In this document: piece after piece, positions 12,626-26,169 of the stretch | How positions within the stretch are numbered: the stretch's first letter is position 1 | How the letters are laid out: every line of letters starts with the position of its first letter | Source: Sambucus nigra | Taxonomy: Eukaryota; Streptophyta; Magnoliopsida; Dipsacales; Adoxaceae | Direction: 5' to 3' | Assembly (NCBI GenBank): GCA_949130495.1 | Contig: OX422211.1 | Location: forward strand, 539,402,872-539,466,871 | Length of the DNA: 64,000 bases | Position numbers and translations under genes: made by a program | Notes under the pieces: model-generated | Database searches by the model: none | Told to the model about the DNA's origin: nothing | Seen by the model: the letters and a program-made list of their open reading frames with translations, nothing else

Positions 12626-13440
12626 GTGGGGAAAAATATGGACTCTTGATTTGGACGAACCAACTAAAACCGACTACCAAAAAATGAATGGCATTGGACA
12701 CACACAAGTTAAGGATAATTCCTAACTAGCACATAACCAATTTTTATCTTTGAATTTAGTGAAAGGGTAGTCAAATTTTAATTAAGTCCGCGGGCGATAA
12801 AAATCACGAAATTCTTTGTGATTTCGTTAGAAAATTTTTCTCCCAATGAGCTACCTAGTTAATAAATCTTAAATTTAGTGAAGGCTAGGGTAGCACTAAA
12901 TGGTAAGCGAGTGAGTCGGGTGATGAAATCCCTTCTCGTGAGTGACCGGGTGTAGGTCTTAGTCAATTAATTGATCGCACCATTCGAAAATAAATGCGAG
13001 AATCAAATCAAGTAAGATCACACAAAGCACACAAAATAATTGACTCGCTAACAGGAGAGCCGCGAGGGTTTAGAAATGTACCTCCCACGGTTTTTAGGCC
13101 GTGGGGTGCCGAAAAATTTGAGTCGACCGGGGGGAGATTACGCCAATCTCAGTCAGCCCCGAAAGTCCTACCGACCCAAGGTAGAGAGTCTTCTAAATCC
13201 TCGCCAATGGATGCCCTCTCTCTACCATGTCCGGTTTCCCTATCACGCTTTCTTCGATTTACTATTTTTAAAATAAAAAATAAAATAAAGGTGTCTCTAT
13301 GCACCGCAATACAAGCAAGGATAAAATAGACCAAGACTAGCCTTCTAAAATAAAGAAAAATGGTACTAAAATGCAACGAAAGATAGGAAACAAATGAACT
13401 ACAAAATTGAATCTGCTCCGGGTGCTTCACGCTCCGAAGA
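12626..13440 (-). other. Leader of the gag-only element
   Basis: Non-coding leader between primer site and gag-like gene. It holds a GC-richer block (13060-13240). Overlapping open frames on both strands here have no recognisable domain. Confidence 0.4.
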
Positions 13441-13455
13441 TCGGCAACGATGCCA
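13441..13455 (-). other. Primer binding site of the gag-only element (tRNA-Asp-like)
   Basis: On the - strand the sequence two bases after the 5' LTR reads TGGCATCGTTGCCGA. It resembles TGGCGCCGTTGCCGGGG, the tRNA-Asp primer site of Athila-type elements, with a few changes. This supports an Athila origin. Confidence 0.65.
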
Positions 13456-13457
13456 TT

Positions 13458-16197
13458 TGAAAACTTGACTTTTGTGTGTAGTCGTTGTTGCAAGCCAAGC
13501 CAATCAAAACTTCAAATACCTACAAAAATTAATAAACTCAAGTGTAGAGATAAGTAAGGGTATCAATCCACATCAAAGGGGTAAAGCTAGAGACAAATTC
13601 AATTGTAATTAACTTTTTAATTTTTTGAAATTTTCTTTTCTATTTTTTTAGCTTTTCAAATATTAAAACAATGTTTGGGTGAGAAGAAGTGAAATAACAC
13701 TAAACAAAAATGAAAGATCAAATTACAAACTAAAAGGTGACTAAAATATGAGATAAATGAGGTAAATAAATTTGAGAACAATCAAGGAGTGGGATTACAC
13801 CACAAATTTTAGCTATTCTAACTAATTAATTTAATTAATTGAATTCTCCCAAATTAATATCAAAATTACAAATCAACTCTCGTTGCAAATGTAATTTTAA
13901 TAGTAACCTTTTAGAAAACTAAGTTTAAGACCCCACAACTCTAGAAAAATAGATCTAAACTCCTTTTAATTAATCACCCACTAGGACCGATCAATTAAAA
14001 TTTATGTAAATCTTAGAAAATAAATTTAGAGTTGAAATTCAAGTAATGATATCCCACTTAAGAAACCCCTATCTTTAGTGCGAATCTAAAATGGGCATTA
14101 TAACTGGAATTTCGATTTTCTCTCGAAAATCATTTACCCTCTCTCGAGGCGTAAATTTAAGGGTGAAGGATCAAAATTAACATTCAAAAGGAATTTTCAA
14201 GTAATCAAACCAATTAAACTAAAATATCATCAAATAAGGGTTCCCCCACCCCTTGAAAGGGGATTTAGCCTAATATGGTATGAAATTTAACAAATTAATA
14301 ATCAATGGCATAAAATAAATGAGAAGAGAAGAGAAGAGAACAATCAAACCCAATATTTTGATGCTTAATTATCATCCCTCAATTTGAATGATCCAAACAA
14401 AATTACATCAAAATTTTCACTCAAATTAATCCTCACAACAATTTATTTTCCCTCACTATCTAAAAAAAAAAAAAAAAATTCTAATATAAAAACCTAAACT
14501 AAAATGGTATTTCTCTCTCTAAAACCCTAGATGGGGTTTCTAGCCTCTTTTCTAAAAATGGTCTTAATCTTCTTTTTATAGTAGGCATGGAGCTAAGGGT
14601 TAGTTTGGGTGTTTGGGAGTGCAAGAGCATGGGGTGTGTGCACTTGGGGATAAATTGGGTAATAGAAGTGCACATGTGCATGGCAAAGGTGTGAGGTAAG
14701 GAAGGTACACGGGTGATAGAATTTAGGTGACAAAATTTGATATGGTTATGGGATATTTTGGGTATATGGGTTAAATGAGTTAGTTGGGGATAGTTTGGGA
14801 AAATGGGATAAAAAGGGTTTTTAAACATGTGGCTTAAATGGGTTTATTTAGTTGTTTTATTTTGGAGATGGTCTTTGGTTTTACAGCCACGATTGTTTTT
14901 GTTTGGTTGAAATGAGAAATGGGTTAAAGGTGAGATGGGATTGGAATTGGGTATGGGACATAAGGGAATGGAGGTATGGAGGTATAAGGAAGCAGGTAGT
15001 GGGTTAGGGTTCTGGTGGGATGAGATGGCAGGTGGTTAGTGGTTGAGGGTGACTGGAGTGAGAAGGTTCGGTGGTGACAGGTCGGCGATGGAGGGGGTTA
15101 GTCTGAGTATTAGTCGACAGGCTGGTTCCAGGGGTATGGTTGGCTGGACATGGGTAGTTGCGCAGACGGTGGATGGCACGGGTTGGGCCAGAGGTAGGAT
15201 GGGTGGTGAGGTTAGGATCTTGGCCGGGGATTTGTTTTAGAATGGGTTTGAGTTGGTTGATGCCGGGTCCGGTTGGTGTAAGGGCATCATCGGCGTGAAG
15301 TGGGTTCAGGTTGGTCGCCAGAAATGGGATGGGATTGATCCACGACGTCGGTGGAAAGTTGGGTTATGGGTTGTAAATGGTTTATGGGTATTTGGATGAT
15401 GATGGAGGTGAGAGAGAGTGAAAGGTTTGGTGGTTTTGTGTTTGTTGGTGGTGTGAGAGGTTAATGGAGTTTTGGGTGAGAGGGGAGAGAAAGAAGTGGG
15501 TGATGGGAGGTTGAAAAGATGGTGAGGGGTTTGGGTGTTTGAGGGTGTAGGGTGGTAGTATGAGGGTGAGGGTTTTAATTGGGTGTAGGGGTGTGAGGGG
15601 TTGTGTGTGTGTTTAACTTATGACCCCTAAAAAAATATCTAACTAAAACTAATAAAACTAAAAATTAAATACTAAAAATAAAAATAAAAATAAAAGCTTA
15701 AATAAAATATAAACTCAAGTCCTAAAAAATAAAATAATAAAAGTAAAAAATGAAAACTAAAGACTTACAAAAATGTAAATCTAAATAAAACTAAAAAATA
15801 AATGAATTCCTAAAAAAAAAATTAATCCTAATAAAATAAAATAAAAACTAAAAACTAAAAGCTAAAACATCATTAAATAAAAAGAAATAAAAAATAAATC
15901 CTAAAAATAAATACAATTCAAACTAAAAATTAAAAATATAAAAAAATACGAAAGGGAACAAATTAAACACGCAGGGCTCGGGACAGAGTTTAGGCTAGGT
16001 TAAGGTAGGCTAGGGTTACGGGATTGGTAATTAGCTCCATAATCTGCATAATTACCTTGAAATACGCGTTTGAGCACCGCAACGTGCATTCGCCCTACAA
16101 AATACACAATAAAGCGCATAAGACCCAAATTGCCGAGAATTAGCAACTAAAATACGTCTATTCGGGGTATAAAATGTACTGTTTTGGGTTCTTATCA
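13458..16197 (-). repeat. 5' LTR of the gag-only element
   Basis: 2740-bp partner of 5968-8729, starting TGAAAACTTGAC and ending TTCTTATCA. It carries the same G-rich and A-rich blocks. Small frames inside (14499-14828, 15043-15240) are not supported as genes. Confidence 0.85.
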
Positions 16198-16337
16198 CAT
16201 GCCCTATATGGGGAGAACTAAATGAAAGACTTAGAAGACAAAAATGAAGTCGTCTAGACCTGCAACTCCCACACTAGCTGCAGGACGTCAACAGTCCAAA
16301 GATCCAAGCCTGACGCCCTTGTGGTTGGGCACCTGTA

Positions 16338-16368
<31 letters not shown>

Positions 16369-18855
16369 CTAGAGAGAGAAAATATGATCGAAAACGGGTG
16401 AGAGCCTGAGTGTAAAACAATTTTAAAATAGCTTTGTAAGTATTTAAAATTCTTACCATTTGATATTACATTCACGTTATTACTCGACACTCTCTTGAGA
16501 TTTCTCACCTCTCATCTAGTGTGCATGCCTATCGTTCTACTATAATGACTCATAAGTCTAACTCAATTCTCCTCCCATAAATTCTGATTCGCGAGACCGT
16601 ATGTCTATGATTCATTAAAATGTCAACTCAACAAGGACTATTTAAGTCAATTATGTATATCTCAATACTGCTATGAAGTCTCAAGCATTTACTATGTTTA
16701 GGAGTGTTTATTTAATATTTATCTACTTACACATACAATAGAAGAATTCGAAGTATATGCATATATATATATATTAATCACTCATACAATACATATATAT
16801 ACTAATTGGCACTCCACATAAAATCTATGGTGCTGGCATACTCTGCTATCAAGTTCCTGCACCTCTCTTACAAATGAGAGAAATACTAGTTCGGATTCAC
16901 TCCCGAATGGTATTAACACAAAATACACATATTGGAGGCGAAGCATAGTTCCAAGTCACTAAGAGGGCAGAACATACTCTCACGTCTCTTTGGACCTTCT
17001 GACTATCATTATCGAATAGCCAGTACCAAGGATCTTATGTTCTAGGGTACGAGTCAATATCCCCCATAAAGGTCACATTAGAATAAGGCTGTCCCGGCGC
17101 AGAAACCTCCATGATAGCAGGTAGTGCGGGTATGATTAAACACAGATATTCAAATAATATATATACATTCACTTTTATATATGTACTTACATTAATCAGC
17201 TAGGTACTCCCATGACCTATAACATTTTCTAGCCATGCGTAACATATAACGCTCGCGTTCTACGTATAAGTAAATCACTCTTTTTATTCTTTCAATTATT
17301 ACAAGTCCTTAAGTACTTTTCGACTCTCGAAGTGTATCCACTCGATAAACATAAAATCAGTAGGTCCACCTCACTACTCTACTGGTCAAAGTCTTCCTTA
17401 ATTCTCACAAGACCTAATTTATTATGAACACAATCTTATCCCATTTTATACCCTCATGACCCTCACGGTTACATCTCGCATAAAAATCACGTCAGCCGAA
17501 CCTTTCTCGCAATCCTACTGGTTCTTCACAAGTCCCATTATGGTATTTAAGTTATGCCCAAAGGTTCTCATATATTAGGTTGGATTAATCGATAGGAGAT
17601 ACAAAAATCAAGATCTAGGAGGAGTCGATCGATCGAAAAAAGGATCAGTCGATCGACATTCTTGAGTCGATTGATCGATCGAGCAGTTATTTGCCCAGAA
17701 AATCTGGATCTCAAGCCTACAGATTTGTTCCATATTAATTATCAAAAGCTCCATTAAAATGTCCCAAACTCCCAAACAAACATCATAAACGCTATAGCAG
17801 TAGGTATGAACAATTTCTAATATAAAATCTAGGGAAATTCATTAAGGAATCATCATTAAATGGGTGGGCTACATGAATTCGATTCAAACACTATTTATCC
17901 ATATTATTTCAAGAACTATAAAATATTTCTAGATTTCTTCCTCTAATACTCATTCAAATTCGTGATAAATGTTCTACATGTGAAGAGGGCATCAGTCTAG
18001 CATGATTCTATTCCATTATATGAGTTCTAATCTTCCAATTCACAATTTATCTCCATAAAACTTATAACTTAATTTCCTATTCTAACATGAATGGAATTTC
18101 AACTTCAAGAACAACAAGATAAATACTTGCCTAGGAATATGAGTCTAAATTTTTTAGATTTGATGACATGGTTGTGTTATCCTTCCTCCGATCTACACTC
18201 CGGCGGTATTTGTGGTGAAAATGGTGCAACTATTGTGGCTCTAGCCTTGGGAACTTCCTCACCTTCCTCCTCTAATGGCCTCTATGAAATATGCAGGTTC
18301 TAACCCTTGAAGACATCCTCTAACACCTGATATACTTCTCTAATTTTCATACGTAATTAAATTCCAAAAATAGAAATTGCCGAAATGCCCTCCTGGGTTA
18401 CCCGTTTGGCCTAAAAACGTCCTGAGACCCAAACTAAACCCCCGGGCACACTTTTCTGACTATCTCGACCCCCCAAACTAAACCCCCGGGTACACTTTTC
18501 TGACTATCTCGACCCTTCCGAACACATTGGTGCACTCAAAATGACCATGTGGGTGACTTATAATTTATTCACTTTTTATAATAATAATTTAGTCCCGACA
18601 CGACACAGGCGCGTCCCAACTTAATTTCCATAATTGTCATATTATTCACTCGTGACAATTTTAATAAATTCAATTCCACATATTACTTTACTCATTAAGT
18701 AATATTTAGCAAATCAACAAATTTCCAATAATTACTAACTCTCGTCACGCTAGTAAATGTTTAAAATAAATTTCTGAATTAATATTAAATTAATATATCT
18801 AAATTAAATTTAATAAATCCCCAATTTGAAAGCCATAAAAATATGGGGTATTACA
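16198..18855 (-). mobile_element. 3' LTR of chromovirus R, part 2
   Basis: Continuation of the LTR begun at 5573; combined length about 3.05 kb. It ends GGTATTACA, the complement of the LTR start TGTAATACC, which is also the start of the solo LTR at 50776. A (TA)n run sits at 16340-16367 and a GATCGATC cluster at about 17620-17685. The open frame at 18091-18303 is within the LTR and not a gene. Confidence 0.85.
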
Positions 18856-18857
18856 CA

Positions 18858-18870
18858 CTTCCCCCTAATA
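18858..18870 (-). other. Polypurine tract of element R
   Basis: On the - strand it reads TATTAGGGGGAAG immediately before the LTR start TGTGTAATACC. It confirms R is on the - strand and that the LTR to its left is the 3' one. Confidence 0.75.
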
Positions 18871-21800
18871 ACGGAATTTCGTCTCCAAATTCGAAAAAGT
18901 AAGGCATACCTGATAGAAGTAGTTTCCTCTAGTACTCAAAATCAACATCAAAGTAAGGCTCAATCAATATAGCCCCCGCTTCACAACGAGCTTATTTAAC
19001 ACATCGACACTTTATCAGTTATAGGGTCATACCTCAATCACGACACCTCAATTTTGCTCCTACCAAACAACATTTGAATAAGACTAGCCTATACATCATT
19101 AGCCCAATTGTGTCAATATTATTGGGAGGTCGTACCTCACCTCATGTCAACTCCCGTATTTGTCTAAACACAAAACTCCCATCCTGAGAGAAACCATATG
19201 AACGCCTGACTACTATTTTTAGTTCTTCAAATCTTAATTCCTGGCGACGTAGATCTTGTGATAGTAAAAAGGTTACCTAAGACAGTTGTGGTTATTCCAC
19301 TTAAGTCATCGGATCCAACTCAACCAATCCAAACTTAGAATTATCCGCTCGCCTCTAAATAACTCGAGGGAGAAAAGTTAAAGTTTTTCCACTCAAAACT
19401 TCAACAATCAGTTTGCCCACAATAAACAGGTATGAGTGCTTCCACAAAACTCAACCTTACTATACTCCACTTGCTATCTATATCTGTTGTGGAGATGAAA
19501 GGATCACCATGAACCAAAATTACTTTCACGCGGCTCCACTAATCGTTAATCACCGTTTGCCTACTCCCCGACTATGGGTGATACAACCTACTCAAAACGA
19601 AATGTTATCCCCACTGCTTCCTAAAATTCTGTATTGAAGGTGGGATTCAAAAGTCTCATCTTAATTCTGAAAAATACCGTGTAGGACCACGTACCGACGC
19701 GATTCTTTTTTTCAAAGGAAGACTGGGGAACACTAGCTAATATTATAAATCACCCCAAAGGAATGTCAATCACTTCCTTCTTGGGAAAATTGTTCCAAAA
19801 ATTCGAAGGACCTTGATCTTACCTTGAGGTTGGTAACTCATCAAGGAAAATTTACCGACTTTATCAGCCTCTCCCATTATAGGAATCGTCGGGTTGCTAC
19901 AAAATTCTCTAGTTGATCTTCTTATTCCAACCGATTTCTATATATGAGTGGTGCCCGCAACGACTACTCGCTATGTCCCACTCAACATCGACTTCTACTG
20001 GTAATGTCTCACATTAAGTGACACTTAATATTCCCCTTCATTCCTCGGCGTATATCGAAAGTTCCGACCCGTGTACTTTTATCCACGATGTGCACTGCTG
20101 AACCTTTTATACTTTACTAGTATTATCATTCTTTATACGTGTAAGTCACTCTCAATATTTGACTAGTTATAACTCCGCTTCTAGTGTTCTCCATAATAGT
20201 TAAATTTTACCCTCCTCAAGGAATACCCCCTTTTTTTTTAAATGGATTCCCATAATTTTCCAACCAAATTCGGGTGTGCTACTCTGATCACACACGTATA
20301 TATGGATTATCGTCTTTCACACGATGCTTAATCCACTCTACCTCTTTCACTTCGTTATGTTACTCTCACAAACATATATTCCACGCGTCTATTCCCACGT
20401 CCCTTCAACTCGGACGATTCTAGCATCAGCTAACCAGGTTACCCACATACCATATAAATTGTGCATACTAGTGTAAGCATCACATACGCTTTACAAATAT
20501 AACCCAATTCTTTATTTCCCTTATGATCACAACGTGGTTACAACACTTGGGTACTCTCAATCACCCTATAAATCGAAATTTTAAATCGTCCTTAACATCG
20601 TTCCCCCTTCAACTTATGGTGATAAAACAAAATTTTCAATGCTTACTTACAACACAACCGGCTCCACTAGCCTTAAATCCTACTTTACTTCCATGTTCAA
20701 AGTTATAACTACTTGCTCTTATAACGATCGAGGTAACGAACTCATGGACTAATTACCAAACATCTTCCTTCTTCCAACCTTACGCTAAGTTTCATGCATG
20801 GGATGTCTCGCCAGGCAAAATCCAAACAAGGAACCCCCCTAATACACTACTACCTATCATTTTTGATTATCAAAGTCTGTTAGGCCCTTCATCCAGAACA
20901 TGTACCCCTATTTTCCCATTTCTTGGCATTCGTAATTACACTTGAACAAAGAACTTTTTGCCAATTACGCTATCGCTCGACATTGGTGGTAATCACATTC
21001 CATAAACCTCGTATGCATACAATCTGGACCCTCTTAATCCTTCCCCCAAACATATGAATATAAGTCTTAATTTCCACCCCTCTAAAACATAGATATAATA
21101 ATGCGCTCTTCTTATCACCAACACCTGATCGCTAAACATAATAATGAGTAAAATCTTTCCGCTCAACAGTAAGCCCAATATACACTGAATTATAATAACA
21201 AAGTCCCTACACACACTAGGATTGAATATCTCGAGACCACTATACCCTCCGAAGTCTCTATATTATATAATATAAGTGCGAGACCGACCTTCTCGCAGGT
21301 GAGGTCTCTCCAGAACAAAACATATTCTACTAGGGCAGCAACCCCAATAGCCTTGCAATCACTGCGCACTATCGTTTTAACCATTTATTATAAAACCATA
21401 ATCCGAATAATATCATACCAGTATAACACATCACTAAGACGAGTAATCTCAATAAAGTTATAACACTATTAATTCACCCATTCATCCTCTGCGGATAACA
21501 CTAAAGGTAATCCCGCAACACTAGGGAAAATATTCACATAATAATAACGTTATAGATATATGCACTTAACTCGTCTCACATGTGTATCTAGAAATAAACA
21601 AAATATAGTGACTCGCTCGTGTCACATAAAACACGCCTCATCCTCCAAGGATAAAATTCATACTTTTACCTTGCCAATCACCTTGGTTGTTCAACGGTTT
21701 TTAAATGTAACGCTCCTGTCTAAACCAAAATAAAAACTACTTTAATTGCTGTCCTTTACTCGGCACCATATTCTTGCCCCCTTTACTCGCTTCGGGAAAA

Positions 21801-22910
21801 ATAATTTATGTGGTTTCACTCTCCACAAAATACCTCTATGCATAATCCACTTATCATCGATCATACTGACCATATTAGGATTGTCCTTCTCTCGGACTTT
21901 GGTAGGCTCGATTACCGATGGCTACCCCCATTGTTCCCTTAGCTTCGTTGGACCTAAGGAACATGCTAATAGCTCCAATAGCCCTTACCAAATTCACTAT
22001 TTCTTGGTAAGAATTCAGATATTCGAATCACTTAAATGAGTCCCCTAATGGGTCTCGTCCTTTTGGTGCTTCACTACCACCGTTTCATCCTGCCTTATTC
22101 TTTGACTAAATTCTTCGATTCTTTTAGCTTCCCACACAAAGAAGAGTTAACATCCCCATTGACCAAATGCGACATTTTCTGCATTTGGATCGATCGTCCA
22201 GTAGAATTCCCTATAAGTGTTGTTAACTATTCTTACGAGTCAATCTCCCACTTGAAATCCTCTCCTCCATTTGTATCTATATCCTCCGATACAAGATTCG
22301 CTAATAGTTTATATTCATATTCACGAATGGACCTCTGTTCGGCCCTCCTATGATGAATTTAAAACAATGTTCACATCTTATCCCAAACATCTGATTAAGG
22401 AACCTATGGTCAAACTGTACCTAAGATCCTTCTATAGACATAGCATTCCACTTCTAAAAGTGGTGGCTGACTCCCACCATTATAACTTCGTTCTGACGAG
22501 CCAAGAAAATTTTTACCCCAAATTTTCACTTTCAGTTAGCCACACTCTGTCATATGTCCAAGCCTTTGGATATTTTACCTCCTTTAGCTAACACACACAA
22601 TCCCCACATTTTTAGAATTTCCATCGACGGTTCTCCTACCTTCGTTCGACTCTTTCCCAGTCATACCACGTTGGGTGAGTCTACATTTGCACCACTTTTG
22701 ACCATAACAACACTTGTAAATCATAGGCTGCGCCCTATCCATATTTACAATCCTGGATTCTCGTGCCATAATAGGGGTGACCTTAACTAAAATCATTATC
22801 CTTAAATATACTTTACAACCTCAACTAAGTCCTGCCTCCTACTGTCCGCCCGACGGCCCTCGCCTGTTGTACTTCATTGCTCGAACACATTCGATTGCAA
22901 ATAAGATTCA

Positions 22911-22945
<35 letters not shown>

Positions 22946-23061
22946 TAGTAGGAGAATGAAATCTCACCATAGAAACCAATAATCCTAAACATAGGGCTCT
23001 ATATCAAACAACGCAACGCTAGAAGCATAATAAGCCGCATAGATCCTAAGGACACTAGAAC
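18871..23061 (-). pseudogene. Internal region of chromovirus R, heavily decayed gag-pol
   Basis: About 4.2 kb between LTRs, shorter than an intact chromovirus interior, so parts are deleted. Little can be read. Near 18880-18945 the - strand gives a C-terminal tail like YFFEFGDEIPLLGG, comparable to the tail of F pol before its polypurine tract. Around 22050-22220 gag-like fragments may remain. No catalytic motif is recognisable and no long frame survives. Open frames on the + strand here (19413-19637, 21746-22790 and others) are shadows. Confidence 0.6.
22915..22942. repeat. (TA)n microsatellite in R interior
   Basis: About 14 TA units within the dead gag leader of R. Simple slippage repeat. 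Confidence 0.9.
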
Positions 23062-23081
23062 CTGATACTCTAACACCACCT
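23062..23081 (-). other. Primer binding site of element R, mutated
   Basis: On the - strand it reads GGTGGTGTTAGAGTATCAGG after the LTR end, two transitions away from the tRNA-iMet site of F (TGGTATCAGAGC). Confidence 0.75.
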
Positions 23082-23618
23082 ATGACACCCCGCCTAATTA
23101 AATACAGGGTGATCAGTCCTTTAATAAATTAACTCAAAGTTTCCGGTTAGTTCATTCTTAGCATCACTGTCGAAAAATAATTTTCTTTATTAATCACCTA
23201 ATAAATAATTAAGCTAAGTGTCAAAATATTTAATCTTATAAATTAAGTCCGATTATTATCATAAGCTATGAAACCATTTTTACAAATACAAATGATTGTA
23301 TTAAAACCAAACCATCCAATGAAATAACATGCTAGATAAATCAATCCAAATAAAATGTCCCAAATCACAGGATAATGTAGTAATCACAAGAAATCCCAAC
23401 TACAACAGAATACTGAAATAAATCCAAAGTACAAATATTTCTGAACAAGAATAAACTAGAAATGGAAGACACATGCCCTATCTAGGGAGAACTAAATGAA
23501 AGACTGAGAAGATAAAGATGAAGTCATCTACTGTAAAGACCTACAACTCCCACACTAACTGCAGCACGTCAACAATCCAAAGATCCAAGCCTACTGCCCC
23601 TGTGGCTGGGCACCTGTA

Positions 23619-23651
<33 letters not shown>

Positions 23652-23780
23652 AGAGAGAGAAAAGATGACAGGAAACGTGTCAGAGCCCGAGTTTAAAATA
23701 GTTTTAAAACAATTTTGCAAGCATTTAAAATGCTTACCAGTTGATATTACATACACGTTAGTACTCAAACTATTATTGAG
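23082..23780 (-). mobile_element. 5' LTR of chromovirus R, truncated
   Basis: Starts TGACACCCCGCC in inverse orientation and matches 5573-5967 plus the first few hundred bases from 16198. It has the same (AT)n site (23618-23640) extended by a CA run. Similarity stops near 23770-23780, where F coding sequence resumes; about 2.3 kb of this LTR is missing. The same deletion must have removed the F RNase H end and integrase core. Confidence 0.8.
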
Positions 23781-24136
23781 AGGTCTAGACCTGTAGCATA
23801 TAGACTTAGGCTGCTGAAGCACTTGCATCAAATACATGATGTGTTCCATGTTTCTTCGCTGAGGCGATATCTACGAGATAAGTTGGCTCACACTCATATT
23901 GCATTGGAGGAAGTTTATTTACAACCAGATAGTTCTTATGAGGAGCGACCAGTGGCGACCTTAGATCGCAGTGAGAAACATTTGAGATCGAAAATAGTAC
24001 CGCTTGTGCATGTTCAGTGGACCATAATGTGGAGGAGTTGACTTGGGAGTTCCAGGATGATATGCGCGACTGATATCCAGAGTTGTTTTTACCAGTTATA
24101 CATTTTTCTGAATTTTGGGATAAAATTCTGTTATAA
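23780..24136 (+). pseudogene. F integrase C terminus with chromodomain
   Basis: Last part of F pol. RPVAYRLRL near 23787 is followed by IHDVFHVSSLRRYLRDK, the typical junction after the integrase GPY/F module. A chromodomain-like tail follows: ATLDRSEKHLRSK, then VHVQW and EELTWEFQDDMR. In chromoviruses of the Tekay/Del type this domain targets integration to chromatin. A frameshift or base loss lies near 24030. The frame ends with TAA directly before the polypurine tract. It belongs to the same element as 2694-5572. Confidence 0.8.
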
Positions 24137-24144
24137 GGGAGAAA
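24135..24144 (+). other. Polypurine tract of element F
   Basis: AAGGGAGAAA directly before the 3' LTR start TGTGTAAAACCCC. Confidence 0.7.
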
Positions 24145-24146
24145 TG

Positions 24147-26131
24147 TGTAAAACCCCAAAATTTTAATGATTTTTCAAAAATGGGATTAATTAGGATTAA
24201 TTATGGGTTATATTAAAATTAATCCGGACTTCAATATTCCTTAGGAATAAAGTAATAGGTGATTTATGTGAATATTACTTAGTGGTTAGAAGTAATATAT
24301 GATTATTATTATGACTTTACATATGATTATGATTTAATAAAAATTATCGCTAGTGATGAATACGACAATTACGGGAATTAAATCGGGACACGCGTGTGAG
24401 TCGTGTCGGGACTAAATTTAAAGGAATTAAAATGAAAATATTTTTATGTCATCAAAATGGTCGTTTTGACTGCGCCAAAGTTTCCGGAAGAGTTTTAATA
24501 GTTGAAAAAGTCAACTTGGTTGTATAATTTGGGTCTCGGGGCGCTTTGGAGCCGAATAGATACCCCAGAGGGGTATTTTAGTCATTTTACATGGACCGTG
24601 AACAATACCTACGAAATTTGGAGATATCTTATTTAAGTATAGAGTTTATCAAAGTGAAATTTATTCATCAAATATCAAAAGATAAGTCTGTGAGGAGAGG
24701 AGAGGTTTTTCTTAGAAAATAAGAGACATGCTAGGAAGCAAAGAGTAAAAGGTCATCCTACACCATCACTGCCACCGAAAGTTGGCCGGAAAAGGAAGAG
24801 GACCACCAGTAGACTAACATCACCAAAGGTTCATACCTACAATTTAAGGTCAAGTGACTTAATCTTTGCAAAATTAGCATGTATAATGCCCATGTTATGA
24901 TAGTTGTAGAGATCTGAGAAATCGTATGATTTAGAGATAAACCATCATAATGGAGTCCTTGATATGAGAAATATGTAGAACAAACCTCCTTTTGATTACA
25001 TATTTTAATCCATGAATTTGGAATGATTTGATAAAGAAAATCAGAGTTTTATATGTTATTCTTGGAGAAATGATAAAATATGGGTATTCTGGAAATTATG
25101 GGAAATATCATGTTTATTCCAAACCTAGTGATGTTTAAGGTTGTTTAATGATTGGAAATAATTTATATGTATTGGTATGTCACGTGGAATGAATTATAAA
25201 GAGTTTGGGATCTTAAAATAAAGGATTTGAGGATGAAAATTGGTTAAACCCGTAGGCCAAATCAACAGAAATAGTAGGCTCATACATGTTTCCATCCCAG
25301 AATTCATATGTTGATTTTTATTTAAGGCTTGATTAAATTTCCCACTTCCAAGGATGTTTAGTGTAAATTAATTATAGAATAATGGGATTTAGGGAAACTC
25401 AGTAGGGTGGTAATTGAGACCCAAAAATTATTTATGTGTGAATTAATCCTTGAAAGTAGAATAATGGATTAAAAGTAATTAGAGTTTATCGAAGAATAAA
25501 TCTATTTGAGGATAATATGAATTTGTGAAAATTCAGGATTTGGGATGACATGGACCAGTACGGTGTAGACAATTTCCTACTTTTGAGAAATAATGGTTAG
25601 CTTTCGAGTGATGAGAATACTTGGGAAATATATGTTAATAAGTAAAGTCATAATCTATAAATACGTAAAATATTAGAGAGAAAAATATACTACGTATGGA
25701 ATTATCATATGGGTTGTGTGAATACCTTATTGATATTATATAGGTGGGGTGAATACCTATATTTTTATTTGTATGGCATACCTATGCTTCTTGCTATATG
25801 GGTGGAGGTTTTGCGTTACGGTCAATCTTATCCTAATAAGCCCACTTGGGGGGACATTAGATTTGTACCTTGAGCATAGGACCTTGGATACGTTCTATCG
25901 GCGTGAATGATAGTTTCGATGGTTGAATGGGAGCGTAGGTATGTGCATGAACCATTTGGCTGTGGAGTATGCTCGCCTCCAAATATGTATGTTATGTTTT
26001 TTATGGTTCAGGAGAGACGCTGAACTAATAGTCCTTTTTACAGCGAGAGATGTAACTGGACATAATAGCAGAGTATGTATGCACCACAACTGTGTTTGGG
26101 AGGTTCCGTATTAGTATATATGATAGTGTGA

Positions 26132-26169
<38 letters not shown>

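Larger units (their letters stand above)
5968..16197 (-). mobile_element. Non-autonomous LTR retrotransposon, Athila-like, gag-only (10.2 kb)
   Basis: Complete element inserted in the LTR of R. Ends are TGATAA and TTATCA; flanks CATGA and CATGC look like a 5-bp target duplication with one mutation, because the empty-site copy near 23471 reads CATGC. LTRs of 2762 and 2740 bp enclose only about 4.7 kb with a tRNA-Asp-like primer site, a purine tract and a gag-like gene on the - strand. I see no protease, RT, RNase H or integrase. This fits a gag-only or large derivative element mobilised by an Athila relative. Confidence 0.8.

Noticed and set aside
21746..22790. Series of overlapping + strand frames suggesting a multi-exon gene
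   Set aside because: They lie antisense to the decayed interior of element R, have no domain, and no splice-site pattern links them.
16340..23640. (TA)n runs as possible functional elements
   Set aside because: They occur at the same LTR position in several copies with different lengths, as expected from slippage of a simple repeat.
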